A DNA stretch of 64,000 nucleotides from Acholoe squamosa (taxonomy: Eukaryota; Annelida; Polychaeta; Phyllodocida; Polynoidae). The stretch covers positions 14,809,282-14,873,281 of the forward strand of contig OX439039.1 in the NCBI GenBank assembly GCA_949317995.1. The letters run 5' to 3'. Below are positions 46,441 to 58,258 of the stretch, piece by piece; position 1 is the first letter of the stretch, and the number at the start of each line of letters is the position of its first letter. The position numbers and the translations under genes were made by a program. The notes under the pieces are model-generated. The model had not been told where the DNA came from. It worked only from the letters and a program-made list of their open reading frames with translations, and ran no database searches.

Positions 46441-47239
46441 TTGCCCCTGGCTCGACCACCTGGAGCCGGGGCCCACTATATGACGGTATCTACCCACTGC
46501 CAAATTACCGACCCCTTAAATCCAGGTGATATGACTGCCCCCTACAATTTCACAGCATTTGAAGTGACTGTACCCAAGATCTACAGAAATATGTGTAGTA
46601 TGGACCCTAATATTTGAAGTAATTTATTTTTCGGGTGAAGATATTTACCGCCTCCTATTTTTGAGGTGCACACAGAGCTACCATCCCTTATTTTTGAAGT
46701 GCACACAGTTACCAACCCCTAAATTTCCGTCTCACAGCCCTTGCTTTTATAGGGCCCGTTTGGCAGTCGGTAGCCTATTCTGACCTGAGTTCCCCTCCCA
46801 CTGAGCTTGACCAATAGGTAGGCTGCTTCTTAGTGTCGACCATCCTAGACTTATTTCAGATGATCTACAAGTAGTTAGTAATTACACCTGTTTATCTACA
46901 ATATTGATATACCTTGCTCATTTTTCGTCTTTACTCATAATTTGTGATGATAACCTCTCTCAATACGGGGTAGTCGACTTAAGGTGCTATCAAGACCGGT
47001 GGTCGAGTCGGGGGCGACTTAACCAACTTATTACCCATAATTTTATATGCTTGCTACAAGATGTGCCCCTAGGTGAGAAAAGTCTTTAGAAGGTTTGTAA
47101 ATAGTGTGGATGAAAATGTTTGCTCCAAAACGTAATATAATGTTCAAATACATATTCTACGTAAGCCTTTGCATCTAACCACTTTAACATTGGTCAGTAT
47201 GATGTAGCCGGATGGTTATAGTCATGCCAGAGTAGCTTG

Positions 47240-47850
47240 GCTGCACTTCATAAGTGCATCATTCACACCCTACAGGAATGCATCCATCCTGTAGGATAAG
47301 CATAATGCATGAGTGTAGTCCTGATGTGTTACTCGCCAGAGCTGCATTCATGCATTATGCTGACCAGGCGTATGATGTATCAATCGGCTTTTTAAGGCTA
47401 TTAAAGGGGCATTGCGATGATGCATGAATGTGGCGCGCGGCCTTGTAGCCCACCTTCATGTATCATGCTAAGACTATAAGGGTAGATGCACCTGGAAGGG
47501 ATTGGCTGTGTGAGCGGCCCTTGAAGGGTTAACTGCAGGATAGCATGTCCATGTACAGTATAAACCTACTGCTACTGGAACACCAAACCAATCACTAAAT
47601 GTGTACAAGGTCCAATTTTGTCCACACCTGCTTTTCCACTGCCTATATTCATAATGGGGCAGAAGACCACGCTGGAACTTTCATTTCTGATGCCCTAGGT
47701 CGTCATACGGGCAAAACCACTATACATATGCAACCAAAGTAAAGAGGACAGATAAAATCCCAGTCACTCTAAAAAACCATCTCAAACACAGCTAGTTGGC
47801 AGTGACAACGTGGTCCTAACTATTTGAAATTGGTGTCAACATCCAGAGCT
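47240..47850. other. non-coding, small palindromic repeats
   Basis: Contains short inverted phrases around TGCATGAATG and ends GAAGGGTTAACTGCAGGATA, similar to 63810-63835 (AAAGGGTTAACTTCAGGATA). No gene. Confidence 0.45.
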
Positions 47851-47851
47851 G

Positions 47852-49300
47852 CAGCGTGATTCTCTTTCTATCAGATAATTTATAAACTTTTATAGCTGAA
47901 CAATGCGTAAAATGATTTATTTTTGCAAATGAAGTTATTGGATAACATTATAATGCTGACCAAGCCCCCTGTTTTTAATAGGGGGTGTGGCCTATGTCAT
48001 TATTGTCTCATGATTCGACAATGTCAATAACTGTCTGGGAGCGTAGGTGCGATAATGAAATTTAAGCACTTTCAATTAATTAGATATAAGAACCTTCACT
48101 GACCTTAGCTCGGGATTGTGAACTATACGAATAGATGAGGAAATTAGCTTAGACCAAATTGGACAGGAACCTAATAAGGTATTATTCGACATGCAGACCA
48201 ATTAACAGCTGATTAACCAAACGGACACTCAACCTAAGATTTTTCAGTTACGATTCTGAGAAACCAAATTCATTAAATCTAAGCTTTGTATGGTCAATAG
48301 AATATTGGATTCACTCATAACCAAGGGTGTGACCAAGAGACTTCTCTGTAAGAATTGTTGCTGTCACTCTTTATATCTTGATAGTTTTGAGTTAGTTGTG
48401 GTACCTCCAAAATATGTCTACATTGTTAGAAATCTGTCGTAGGGAAGAGCGTCAGATCTGTTACACCAACTCCATTCAGGGAATATGCAGTTTGCACTGT
48501 TTTGCTCTCTATGTAGACTAATCTAGAAATAGAGGTCAATGCTAGTCAATGCTATCATTATAAGATTTTATTTTAATGATGTTAGGTTGTGTATCAACCC
48601 CACTTATTTCTCACATTTTATTCACTAACTCCGAAAATTTTTCAGAACAAAACATCTCAGGATCCGTGTGAAAAGGTGCTAATTGACCACATTTTGAAAC
48701 ACCAAAGATTTCAGAAGATTTGGGCATGGTTCCCATACGATGTGTTAGATAGGCCTTCGTTTTAAGCTGGTGAGTATTTTAAAACATTTTAAACCCAATT
48801 CAGTGAAAGAGACTATAGTACTTCTATACTACCGAGTTTGTTGACATGCTTTTATAATACATTGACTGTTGTTCTTGTGACCAAACCAGATTGATGCCTC
48901 CAGGTTTGTTTTATTTTACCTTCAGGATACACAAAGGTTCTGGTGCTTAAGAACCTGTCCAATATGCATTCCATGAGTGTATCGAGCCCATAGCCAAAGC
49001 ATCCTAGTGAGATACTAGACAGGGTTGGATTTATGCAAGAGAATGACACAGGACTATGCCTTATTAAAGATAGAGAGTGAAAGGAACAGAAACTAAAGAG
49101 GAAAGGAAAGACCCAGGAGAGTGAAAGGTAGAGCTGGTCCGATAGGATGAGTTTTTTTCCAGAGGAAAATACTACTTAAAGGCTTTAGAGGCAAACTGAA
49201 TGTTAACTCAGCTGCTTCTTGCACACACCAATGTGACCAAATGGCATGATTATAGCCATCAGGGGCATGTAGGAGTGACCAGTAGCCAATTTAGACTTTG
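47852..49300 (+). repeat. duplicated segment, copy 1 (partner about 58259-62070)
   Basis: Three blocks recur in the same order and strand in the partner: 47852-48070 with 58259-58490 (AAAGTTATTGGAT.. GGGGTGTGG), 48240-48420 with 61035-61200 (GAAACCAAATTCATTAA / CAATAGAATATTG), and 48870-49300 with 61630-62070 (GATGCCTCCAGGTTTGTTTT). The partner blocks are farther apart because other elements were inserted. The divergence is clear, so the duplication is old. Confidence 0.75.
48920..49049 (-). CDS. doubtful exon-like frame inside the duplicated block
   Basis: A minus-strand ATG frame (MSFSCINPTLSSISLGCFGY.., LDTLMECILDRFLSTR) ends at a GTAAAA donor. The 61.7-kb copy keeps the donor and a similar LDTLLDN..KLLSTR segment, but in a frame not clearly begun by ATG. 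Shared DNA ancestry alone could explain the similarity. No domain recognised. Confidence 0.15.
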
Positions 49301-49439
49301 CACACCCTAAGTGTCTGCTAATGCTCTTCTCAAGCTCAAATGCTCATCAATATACCAACGAGTGCAAGCCATTCAGTATACGACCTGGCAAAATATGGCT
49401 TTCAAACTTCTGTAGATGGTTTGAACATTATATGACATA

Positions 49440-49545
49440 TCCAAATGCTTGAGTAGTATATTGGGGCAAACTCAGCGCATAGCTACAGCTACCATATATG
49501 GTCATGTGACCTACTTTCTCGAGCTCTGATTGGCTGAGAGCTATG
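49440..49545 (+). repeat. repeat, inverted partner at 55200-55375
   Basis: AACTCAGCGCATAGCTACAG, CCATATATGG and GACCTACTTTCTC..AGCTCTGATTGGCT recur inverted at 55200-55375, where an extra segment splits them. Confidence 0.7.
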
Positions 49546-51130
49546 ACGTCATCATGTGATGATCACATGATCAAAACAAGAAACATAAACAAAAACAGAC
49601 CGAACACGTGATTTGATCACGTGGTTGGTATGCTTGCCACAGAAGAAAATGTAAACAAAACATACAGAGTCCTGTACAAGGTACACACACCGCCAGCTGC
49701 TGTAGCAGTTGGTTGCACCTTGTTTATTTCTATTGTTGCCATGCATGCCGTGTGCTTGCAACATATGTTTCTACTATGCTGCTACAATACTTTCAACTAA
49801 TATAGCTCCAGATTCATTTCCTGCAATTTTGGTGCAGGGTGTTCCTAAATGATTCTCCGGATTTGTAGTATTCACTCTGTGCAAAGCTCTTGCCTTTAAA
49901 TACCTTATTGGAGATGAATGAAAATATAGAGAATTAACCTTTGTAGCGGGAAAGGGTCTAGGCCATACCACGTGGTGGTCACCTATAAGCATGTGCACAT
50001 AGATTAATGGCAAAACACTCCAAGCAGAGATCCAGTGAGTATAATAACAACACAATGACAATCGTGACAAAGAATTTGATTGGAAACAGCTGCTTGTGAA
50101 TGACCTAGTTAGTTATTAGGCAGCAGGTATGTCTGAGCTGTAATCCACGTACAAGAAGCCGTGGAACAGGATGTGCAGTTGTGAATAGGCCATCAGGTGC
50201 TCTCAGCCTACACAGTAAAGTGCATGCACACTATATATACCCATAGTGTTGGTTTACAACCACCACTTGGATCTATGTTGTTTATGGCTATGTATTTACA
50301 CGCATGCGTGGATGGGGACGTCATAAAAACCCTGGTTTCCAAAATGTCTTTCAATATTTTTAGATTTCTTTTTTCTGATTATTTTGATTTGATGGTATGA
50401 AAATGCATAGAACCATAATACTTCAAAAATAACACATATGAAATGCCAAAAGATCGATGGAAGTCACATCTTCAATAAAATATTATTGATTAAAGAAATC
50501 AGAGGATAGATTTGAGAAACAAAAGAGAGAGGTTGTATTATGTACAATGCATGAGCAGAATAGAGTACTGTTGAATATATTCCAAATTCCAAATGTCCTG
50601 GTGTACTATCTGAATGATGCTGTCACCTGGTGGTCGATAACTGCACTACTATAAATACAATGGTCTTCACTTAGTTCTAACCCTCTTGTTCCGCACCTTG
50701 TGCGATTCTGGATCAATACTGCATGGTAACAATGAAGCTTTGCCAAATTCTTCTCTTATTCAGCTTTTTAGCTCTTTTCACAGCCCATTTAGGCTGGATA
50801 TCTTAACCATTGGGTGGCCTGCTCTGCAAGTCAAGTGCAGTCATACATGTACTTGTCACATGGCAGTGTTGTGATCACATGACTAACTCTCCATGAGCAT
50901 ATTTAGTAAATCACCCAACCATGCAGTACCAAACATTGGACCATTGCCAAAAAGTTGGTATGTTATCCGGCCGTTTTAGTGTCGACCTACAGTAAAAAAA
51001 AAGACCAAACATGTGCATATCACAATTCAGGGATATTTTTAGGAAGGGATATCCCATAGATATATGACATTACTGAAAAAATGTCTAAATTTTAGTTGGG
51101 ATACGATCTTTGAGGAGTGCCACCACCCCA
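49546..51130. other. intergenic, no gene
   Basis: Short frames only, without recognised domains. Confidence 0.4.
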
Positions 51131-51189
51131 TAGCTGCCAGTAAATCCAAGTGATGTGTCCTTAGGTGGACATGTCCTTGGCACCACTGT

Positions 51190-51555
51190 CCAGCTGCTGT
51201 TCACCTAGTGCTGTAGAGTTAGTAGGATCATTTAACAATTGGTTCAGAACCATGCCTGCTTCAAATAATGCCTAGTTTGTCTGACTGCTTGATCTTTGGC
51301 CAGAAGGGATTATGTCCTTACCATTTTCAGGCACAGTGGGTCCTTGGCTAACTGTTAACCCACTAGTATCTTCACTGAGGTGGGTGTTACCCAGTTGTCC
51401 CAGTGTACACTTGAGGAGCATTGACTGCTCAGAATCCAGGTCTAGCTTTCTCAGTAAATCCATAGACCTTTTAAGACCAACTTCTTTCCCCAAGTCAGTG
51501 AAATTGAAAGGGGCTTGCTCCCTTATTAGTTATCATCCTTGTGCTGACTCATGCT
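51190..51555 (-). pseudogene. gag-like fragment, left arm copy
   Basis: The open part (51272-51493) starts MGKEVGLKRSMDLLRKLDLD and contains LLKCTLGQLGNTHLSEDTSG. The homologous ATG-like start upstream (MSQHKDDN) is followed directly by stop codons. It is the inverted sister of 53192-53690. Family not recognised; the leader-plus-gag-like layout is an inference. Confidence 0.45.
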
Positions 51556-51785
51556 GAGGTGAGCTCCTCGAAGTTGCTGCTGCCGCCGATGCGCGCTGGA
51601 CACTGAGTGAGTGAGTGGGCTGTGTGAGAGTGCACCCCCTGCACCCAGGTTTTACCTCTTTCCCCTGTCCTCCACCCCAGAGAGGGGGGAGGACTGCAGT
51701 TAGGTTGTGTCACTTATTTAAACTCCATCAACGGGTCGATGTCACTTACTCCCTGCTTCCTCCTTTACTCACCCTACCCTATTTT

Positions 51786-51811
51786 ACCTACCTACCTACC
51801 TACCTACCTAC
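51786..51811. repeat. (TACC)n microsatellite, left arm
   Basis: Six to seven TACC units; the inverted partner (GTAG)n is at 52931-52957. Confidence 0.9.
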
Positions 51812-53191
51812 TTTAGCCTAGTTTACCATTAAATCTTAGTTAGGTCCTTTTCCCCAGTATGTATTACCCCCACTTAAACTGACCACTGAGTTGCCACTGT
51901 GAGCATTGATGGTGCAAGTTTCACTCGCTGCTCAGCTGATCATGACTCCTGCTTCACTACCTCTGAGCACTTCTCACAAAAGAGAAACAGAGGTTTTTAT
52001 TTCAGACATAAGGGGTGGTGTAGAACAAGGTAAGCTGTTTCAACTGTGGCAGTATTGTCCTGAACATCATCCTTCAGATGCATTTATATTCCTCCTAATT
52101 TAAATTTCAGAGAGTGTTTCTTTCAAAACAACACTGCACCTTTGATAAAGAATGGCAAACACTCCTTTTGTCCATCCATGATCACAAAAAGTAAAAATTG
52201 GCAGCATGTTGAAAACTAGTAGTTTACAGCCCACCCTGTTTGCATGCTACACCACTGTCATTGTCCTCTGTCCTACAGGATCAAAAGACAAGTATGGATT
52301 TTATCCTTACCTCTAGTCCCACTCATCATAACATTCTCCCTCCACAACCCCCCACAACAACAATAACCACTGGACACTGGTCCGTGCTTGTATAACAAAC
52401 ATGCTGTTTACATGTTATTAGCGGTTCACGACCATCTGTGCTACATGCTCCAAAGATTAGCACTTTGAAAATCAGTATGGTGGAAATTCCTTCAAGATCA
52501 AGCAAAAGTTCTCCCCATTACACCTATAGCTTCCTACACTGCTCACTCACATTAGGATTAATTTATAAACCTACTTCACCAGCTACACATCTAGGAACAT
52601 GGTATAAACACCCAAAATGTGTAACACAAAACTGATATATACACACCACAATGTCTCATATAGGACCCAACAATCAAGTGGAAATTTCCAAATTTTCAAA
52701 TTGACACACACACACACCTTTAACCTAGGCATTCTTTCTACAAATTGAAAGAAATTTACCTAAATTTCCACTTTTTACACACCATATTTTCCTTATTTCA
52801 GCAGAAATGCTACAATAATTTTACAAATTTACCTAAATCTTACAGAATTTCCACTTTTTACACTGTAAGTGGGGGTTATACATACTGGGGAAAAGGCCCT
52901 AATTAAGATTTAATGGTAAACTAGGCTAAAGTAGGTAGGTAGGTAGGTAGGTAGGTAAAATAAGGTAGGGTGAGTAAAGGAGGAAGCAGGGAGTAAGGGA
53001 CATCAACTTGTTGATGGAGTTATAATAAGTGACACAACCTAACTGCAGCCCCTCCCCTCTCTAAGGTGGAGGACAGGGGAAAGGTGTAAAACCCGGGTGC
53101 AGGGGGTGCACTCTCACACGGCCCAATCACTCACTCAGTGTTCAGCGCACATTGGCAGGAGAAGCAGCAACTTTGAGGAGCTCACATCACC

Positions 53192-53690
53192 ATGAGTCAG
53201 CACGGGGATGATAACCAAGAAGGGGAGCAAGCCCCCTTCAATTTTACTGACTGGGGGAACGAAGTTGGTCTTAAAAAGGTCCATGGATTTACTGAGAAAG
53301 CAAGATGTGGATCCTGAGCAGGTTTTGACTACACTCCTGCCTGCTGATGTAGCAGCCATGGACTAACTTTAGGACAGTCAATGCTCCTCAAGTGTACACT
53401 GGGACAACTGGGTAACACCCACTTCACTGAAGATACTAGTGGGTTAACAGTTAACCAGGGACCCACTGTGCCTTAAAATGGTCAGGACATAATCCAGTCG
53501 GCCACAGATCAAGCAGCCAGACAAACCAGGCATTATTGGAAGCAGGCATGGTTCTGAACCAACTATTGAAGGATCCTACTAACTCTGCAGCACTAGGTGA
53601 GCAGCTGGACAGTGGTGCCAAGGACATGTCCACCCAAGGACACATCACTTGGATTTACTGGCAGCAAAACAAGTGGGGCACAGGGTTATA
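53192..53690 (+). pseudogene. gag-like fragment, right arm copy
   Basis: Starts MSQHGDDNQEGEQAPFNFTD; later blocks in shifting frames read LLKCTLGQLGNTHFTEDTSG and MVLNQLLKDPTNSAALGEQL ending in TWIYWQQNKWGTG. At least three stops or frameshifts interrupt it. Homologous to the left-arm copy. Confidence 0.45.
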
Positions 53691-53997
53691 GACAGCCCAG
53701 TGGACAGAACAGCTTAAACAATGGAAACCATATAAATCGTGAAATTAGATCAAATGGTGCCTCTACAGACTCTCAAGCACAAAGTAAATTTTACACATTG
53801 CCGTACGCAAAATGGATCAGGAAAAAAGTGTTAACTTTTAGCACCTACATCATAACATTCTCCCACCACCATGTAAAAATGAATAACCAAAGGTAAACTA
53901 GGCGGACAGCACAACATTTGACTTACGTTGTCATCGACTTTGCGCATGTGCAGAGAACCAAAATGGCGTACAAATGTTAGGGAGCATTCATTATTAA

Positions 53998-54725
53998 CCC
54001 TTTCGTGCCCAGAATTATTTTGAGCAGGCTGAGTTATTCAACAAACTTGACATAGCAGAGGCCATTACCCATGTCATGTCCAGATCAAGGTACTAATTCA
54101 AATTGTAACAAATAAGGCAGTAAAATAGTTTCAGAAAATATAATATTAAGCATAGGTTAGAGTATTATATTAGATAGTAGGGAATGATCATGGCACAAGA
54201 AGTTGACAAGAGGCTGATTTGGATGAAAGTTTCTTTTCCTTATTATTTTGGGAGCGAATAGGTTATTTTAAATTCATAAAGCATCATTTTGACATCTCAA
54301 AGCAGGCCACATTGATAGAAATTTAAAAAAAAAATTATAATTGGATTCCTTGGAAAAAAAATCACACGAAAAATTTTTCCTCAATATTTTTGGTATCTTT
54401 TACAATATTTGTTTTTGTAATTTTAGTAAATTTTCTGTATTTTTCCATCATTCTCAGGGCTAGAGCACGCACTTTTCATGTATTTTAAGCCTGTTTTCAA
54501 ATCATAATTTTCTGAAATAGGATCTATCAATTATTGTCATGGTGCATTAGGTATATAATTATTATATACCTAATGCACCATGACAAATCGTTGGAAAGCC
54601 CTTGACATCACGAGAATGCTGGTGTTAAAATTATCTTAATCTGAATAATATTAAACCTATGGTGCTCTGCTGAACATTATATACATGCTTAAGAGCGCAC
54701 TTTTGCTAATCTGGGCATGTAAGGG
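53998..54725. mobile_element. 728-bp piggyBac-like non-autonomous element
   Basis: TTAA at 53994-53997 and 54726-54729. Termini CCCTTTCGTGCCCAGA and, inverted, CCCTTACATGCCCAGA; CCC ends with TTAA duplication are typical of piggyBac. The interior is AT-rich and non-coding, with a perfect hairpin at 54534-54586. The sister arm of the outer element reads CATTATTAACAATAAG, the expected empty site. Confidence 0.85.
54534..54586. repeat. perfect hairpin, 26-bp arms, 1-base loop
   Basis: TTGTCATGGTGCATTAGGTA plus TATAAT is followed by one T and its exact inverse. Confidence 0.95.
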
Positions 54726-54984
54726 TTAACAACAGGGGGTTGGGTAGGTAGGGTAGGGTAGGGTAGGGTAGGCTATGTGGTGGGGGGCACCCCTTAAGTA
54801 TTTTTTTGGGGGGGGGACGGCTCACACCCCCTATCTACCCTACCTACCCTACCTACCCTACTCCTACCTACCTACCTACCTACCTACCCACCCCCCTTAT
54901 TGTTAATAATGAATGATCACTAACATTTGTCCGCCATTTTGAATTTAATCTATATCTGCGCATGCGCAAAGGGAAACCTACCAT

Positions 54985-55180
54985 AAATTCTCTAGTATAA
55001 GCCTCATCCCTGGTATAAGACGCACCCTGAGTTTGAAAGGAGACTAGGCAGGCTTGAAAATTTACAGTTTGGTACTGTTCTATGGTGTAAAACCCCCTCA
55101 TATAAGCTGCACCCTGACTTTGGGTCAATCCTATAAGGTTAATTTTGATTTGGCTTATAGAAGAGAATTTACGGTAGGTC
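54985..55180. mobile_element. diverged TATAAG-motif element
   Basis: GGTATAAGACGCACCCTGAG, TATAAGCTGCACCCTGA and CTTATAG-type motifs recur, as in the element at 4770-5008. Confidence 0.55.
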
Positions 55181-55199
55181 ATGTTTTGCATAAATTTGC

Positions 55200-55375
55200 A
55201 TAAATTATCTCTTAGCCAATCAGAGCTTGAGAAAGTAGGTCACATGCCCATATATGGGCACTTCTAGTTTCAAAACTAGGTCACTTACGGTTTGTAGGTA
55301 GGTCAAACGGATTTCAGTAGCTGTAGCTATGCGCTGAGTTTACCCCTATATACTACATGCTTGTGTAAGCAAAAT
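55200..55375 (-). repeat. inverted partner of 49440-49545
   Basis: Contains AGCCAATCAGAGCTTGAGAA and GTAGCTATGCGCTGAGTTTA, inverse to the earlier copy, with an inserted middle segment. Confidence 0.7.
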
Positions 55376-55404
55376 TTCTTTTAACAAACCACTACAGCAG
55401 AACT

Positions 55405-55520
55405 TTAAAAGAATGCCTCTTACTCAAATATCTAATACTTCCAAATGGCCTTTTAAACAAAACAAATAAATGTTTCATTAATCCATGTTTTTTTTTTTTA
55501 TGATTTCAAGCATCTTACAG
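55405..55520 (+). repeat. duplicated block, partner at 62100-62225
   Basis: Shared TCTTACTCAAATATCT, CTTT.AAACAAAACA and ATGATTTCAAGCATCTT in the same order. Confidence 0.7.
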
Positions 55521-55889
55521 TAGCACTCCAAAAGTATATCTGCATTAAAAGCATATTTCATCACCAAGATACTCTTTCAAACAGTACACATCTATGTTTA
55601 GTACAACAGAGGTCATGCTTAAGTCTTCAGGCACTTATTTCAATACTTTGCCTCTCATTGGAGAGGCATGGCTATCTCCTAAAGGTTCATTTCTATGTTA
55701 ACATGCATGCACATAGGTTAAAGTACTCTTAGCGCTGTAAGCACTAATGAAAGTCACTATGAGTTTGTTTATGATTTGATCAATGCCAATGTTGTTGTCA
55801 AGGATATTAAAATAAACCCCTGATGAGTGAATGCTGTCAAAGTTTGGTATCATCACCACGGGTTCTCAGTATCCAGCTTCTGTGGGTAC

Positions 55890-56035
55890 CTAGTTGGGGC
55901 CGGGTGCCAGTCAAACAGCCCCCCAACCATTAAGCCCCTGGACATTAGGCACCAGGTCATATGGGCCCGATGATATTTGGCCACCCAGTCAAATGACCCC
56001 CAAGTCACAAGGCCGCAATTCGTCACAATGTTGAA
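55890..56035. repeat. phrase repeat around TGGCC/ATGAC, left flank of minisatellite
   Basis: Short phrases such as GTCATATGGGCC, TTTGGCCACC and CAAATGACCCC recur about every 20 bases. The inverse phrases (GGCCAAATGACAGG, GGCCATATGACTGAGG) lie at 56980-57080 on the other side of the minisatellite. Confidence 0.6.
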
Positions 56036-56339
56036 ATCTCTGAGGTACAATACTGAGGTACTGGAGACCCTGGTGAGGTACTGGAGGCACTGATGATGTA
56101 TTGTGACGTATGATGATGTACTGGAGGCACTGACGACGTTCTGGAGGCAACGATGAAATACTGGAGGCAATGATGACGTACTGGAGGCATTGATAACTTA
56201 CCGATGATGTACCGATCATGTATGGTGATGTATAGATGATGTACGATGATGTATGATGATGTATGGATAATGCATGATGATGTATGGTAATGAATGATGA
56301 TGTACTTGAGGTACTGATGTTGTACTGGAGGCACTGAAG

Positions 56340-56850
56340 ACATACTGATGACATATGGTATATATGATGACGTATGATGATGTATAGTGATGTATGGTGT
56401 CTGATGGTGTATGGTATGTATGATGATGTATGGTGTATGCTGGTGTATGGTATGTATGATGATGTATGGTGATGTATGGTGTATGATGGTGTATGGTATG
56501 TATGATGATGTATGGTGATGTATGATATATGATGATCTATGGTATGTATGATGATGTATGGTGATGTATGATATATGATGATCTATGGTATGTATGATGA
56601 TGTATGGTGATGTATAGTGTATGATGGTGTATGGTATGTATGATGATGTATGGTGATGTATGATATATGATGATCTATGGTATGTATGATGATGTATGGT
56701 GATGTATAGTGTATGATGGTGTATGGTATGTATGATGATGTATGGTGATGTATGATATATGATGATCTATGGTATGTATGATGATGTATGGTGATGTATA
56801 GTGTATGATGGTGTATGGTATGTATGATGATGTATGGTGATGTACTGATT
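56340..56850. repeat. 46-bp minisatellite with 92-bp higher-order period
   Basis: GTATGATGATG starts at 56592, 56638, 56684, 56730, 56776 and 56822, exactly 46 bases apart. Two unit types alternate: one with GATATATGATGATCTATG, the other with GTGTATGATGGTGTATGG. Less regular GATGTA repeats extend to about 56060 and 56890. All frames read through as Tyr/His/Ile/Thr artefacts. Confidence 0.95.
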
Positions 56851-57452
56851 ATGTATGATGATGTATGGATGATGTATAATGACGTATGATCCAATGTGTT
56901 ATAACAATTGAAAATGTATGAATAAGAAACGATGAGGTACTGTTAGGAAAATTAAGGTAGACTATAGTATTTCAGCCAACAGACATTGGGGCTAAATTGT
57001 TGTGTGGCTAAATGCATTGCGGCCAAATGACAGGGGGCCAAGTAACATGTGGCCATATGACTGAGGGGCTAACAGACATGTAACCAGTTGGAGCCTAGTG
57101 CATTGAAGCTGCAATATTTTACTCTCAATTCTCCTGTCAATTGTAACACTGTCCTTGTGTAAAGGTATAATAGCCCAAAGTGAACTTTGCTTTAAACATT
57201 CTCCAATTTTTGAATTTGTAGCAATGTAAGAGTCCTTACTTGGGGCTGCTACAAGTTATGAAATTATTATATAGATTTTCCATTTTTTGCATAATAAGAC
57301 TATTTGAAAAGAGTGTGGTGCAGACCTAGCCTTGTTGTCCAGGTCCAATTTCCGCTTTTATGTTTCAATTCTGAAAGAAAATTGAGATTCAGGCCATATT
57401 AATAATTACTTCTGAATTGATTCAGTCATCTATGAGCTGCCTTTTAACTCCT

Positions 57453-57745
57453 GGAGGGTGTTGCGAAAGGACAGGAATTCAATTCTGTTGGAGTTGCTAT
57501 TCCCAGATGGGTACTGACTACCCTCAGGCAATGACTTCTCCCCTGTTTTGCAGTAAGGTAATAGGTTATAGAATTGATTCTTAAGTTTTCAGGAATTGGG
57601 GAATGCTTCCCAGTGTGACTCACACTAAAAGGATTGATTCTGAGTGTAAGGTGGGAAGTTGGTTCTGAGCAGGAGAACAACCAGGAACTGGAAAGTGAGT
57701 TATGACAGTGAGAATCCATTTCTGATTCTTTTTGCAATAGCCTCC
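57453..57745. mobile_element. 293-bp element, GGAGG..TTGC terminal repeats
   Basis: Left end GGAGGGTGTTGCGAAAGG, inverse of right end GGAGGCTATTGCAAAAAG. Its interior recurs inverted at 59340-59580. Non-coding. Confidence 0.8.
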
Positions 57746-57894
57746 ACTGAGTTACCTCAGAAAGCGAATTGATTCCAGGGCATCTTTGAGACTACGGACA
57801 AAGAAACACAATTTGACTCATTTGGTTAGCATGTGATTCTACCACTATTTATGGGATCGCCCTGCCCAGCGATTTGCCACCTCCTACCTCCTCT

Positions 57895-58143
57895 GGAGGG
57901 TCTTGCCAAAAAATGAACCCAAAAGGAAAACGTCCACATTTTTGTGTTGCTAAATGATTGTTTGGATAAACGTTTAGATGAAACATGCACGTTTTCTTAC
58001 ATCTCAAAAAGAGTTTTCCATTGATTCTGCTGTACTTTCTTTGTCAATACAATGGAAACGAGATGGACCATACACGTTTTCCTCAGCACTCTCTGAAAAG
58101 ATTTACAGACATACAACCTCGTTTTCTTTTGGCAAGACCCTCC
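57895..58143. mobile_element. 249-bp element, perfect 17-bp terminal repeats
   Basis: GGAGGGTCTTGCCAAAA at the left is exactly inverted at the right. Terminus related to the element at 57453. CGTTTTCC phrases repeat inside. No target duplication found. Confidence 0.8.
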
Positions 58144-58258
58144 TGATTGTAATAGGTGTTGTAAGTGTTAGGACTTCTCAACTCACCTCCACCCTGCTTT
58201 GAACAACTGTATAAAAGGTGGCAATGTGGCCTTAACCCGTTAGATTGGTCTCAACATG

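Larger units (their letters stand above)
51134..53665. repeat. 2.5-kb inverted duplication (arms about 745 and 800 bp)
   Basis: Left arm 51134-51877 and right arm 52865-53665 are inverted copies around a 1-kb spacer. Shared landmarks from outside to centre: CCAGTAAATCCAAGTGATGT, AGCAGCTGGACAGTGG, ACTGTTAACCCACTAGTATC, a GTAGGTAGGTAGG microsatellite, and CCCCAGTATGTAT..ACCCCCACTTA. Each arm reads, toward its outer end, like the 5' leader and gag-like start of one retroelement. Confidence 0.85.
53925..54980. mobile_element. palindromic element with inverted ends, disrupted by a TTAA element
   Basis: The left end (TTTGCGCATGTGCAGA, AAAATGGCGTACAAATGTTA, CATTCATTATTAA) matches the inverse of the right end (TTTGCGCATGCGCAGA, AAAATGGCGGACAAATGTTA, CATTCATTATTAACAA). 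Both arms then run into GGTAGG repeats toward the centre near 54800. The left arm is split by the insertion at 53998-54725. Confidence 0.8.

Noticed and set aside
56023..56894. Long His/Tyr/Ile/Ser-rich minus-strand frames
   Set aside because: Read-through of the minisatellite in all frames; not a protein.
55890..57080. CRISPR-like array
   Set aside because: The repeats are contiguous minisatellite units without unique spacers, in a eukaryotic genome.
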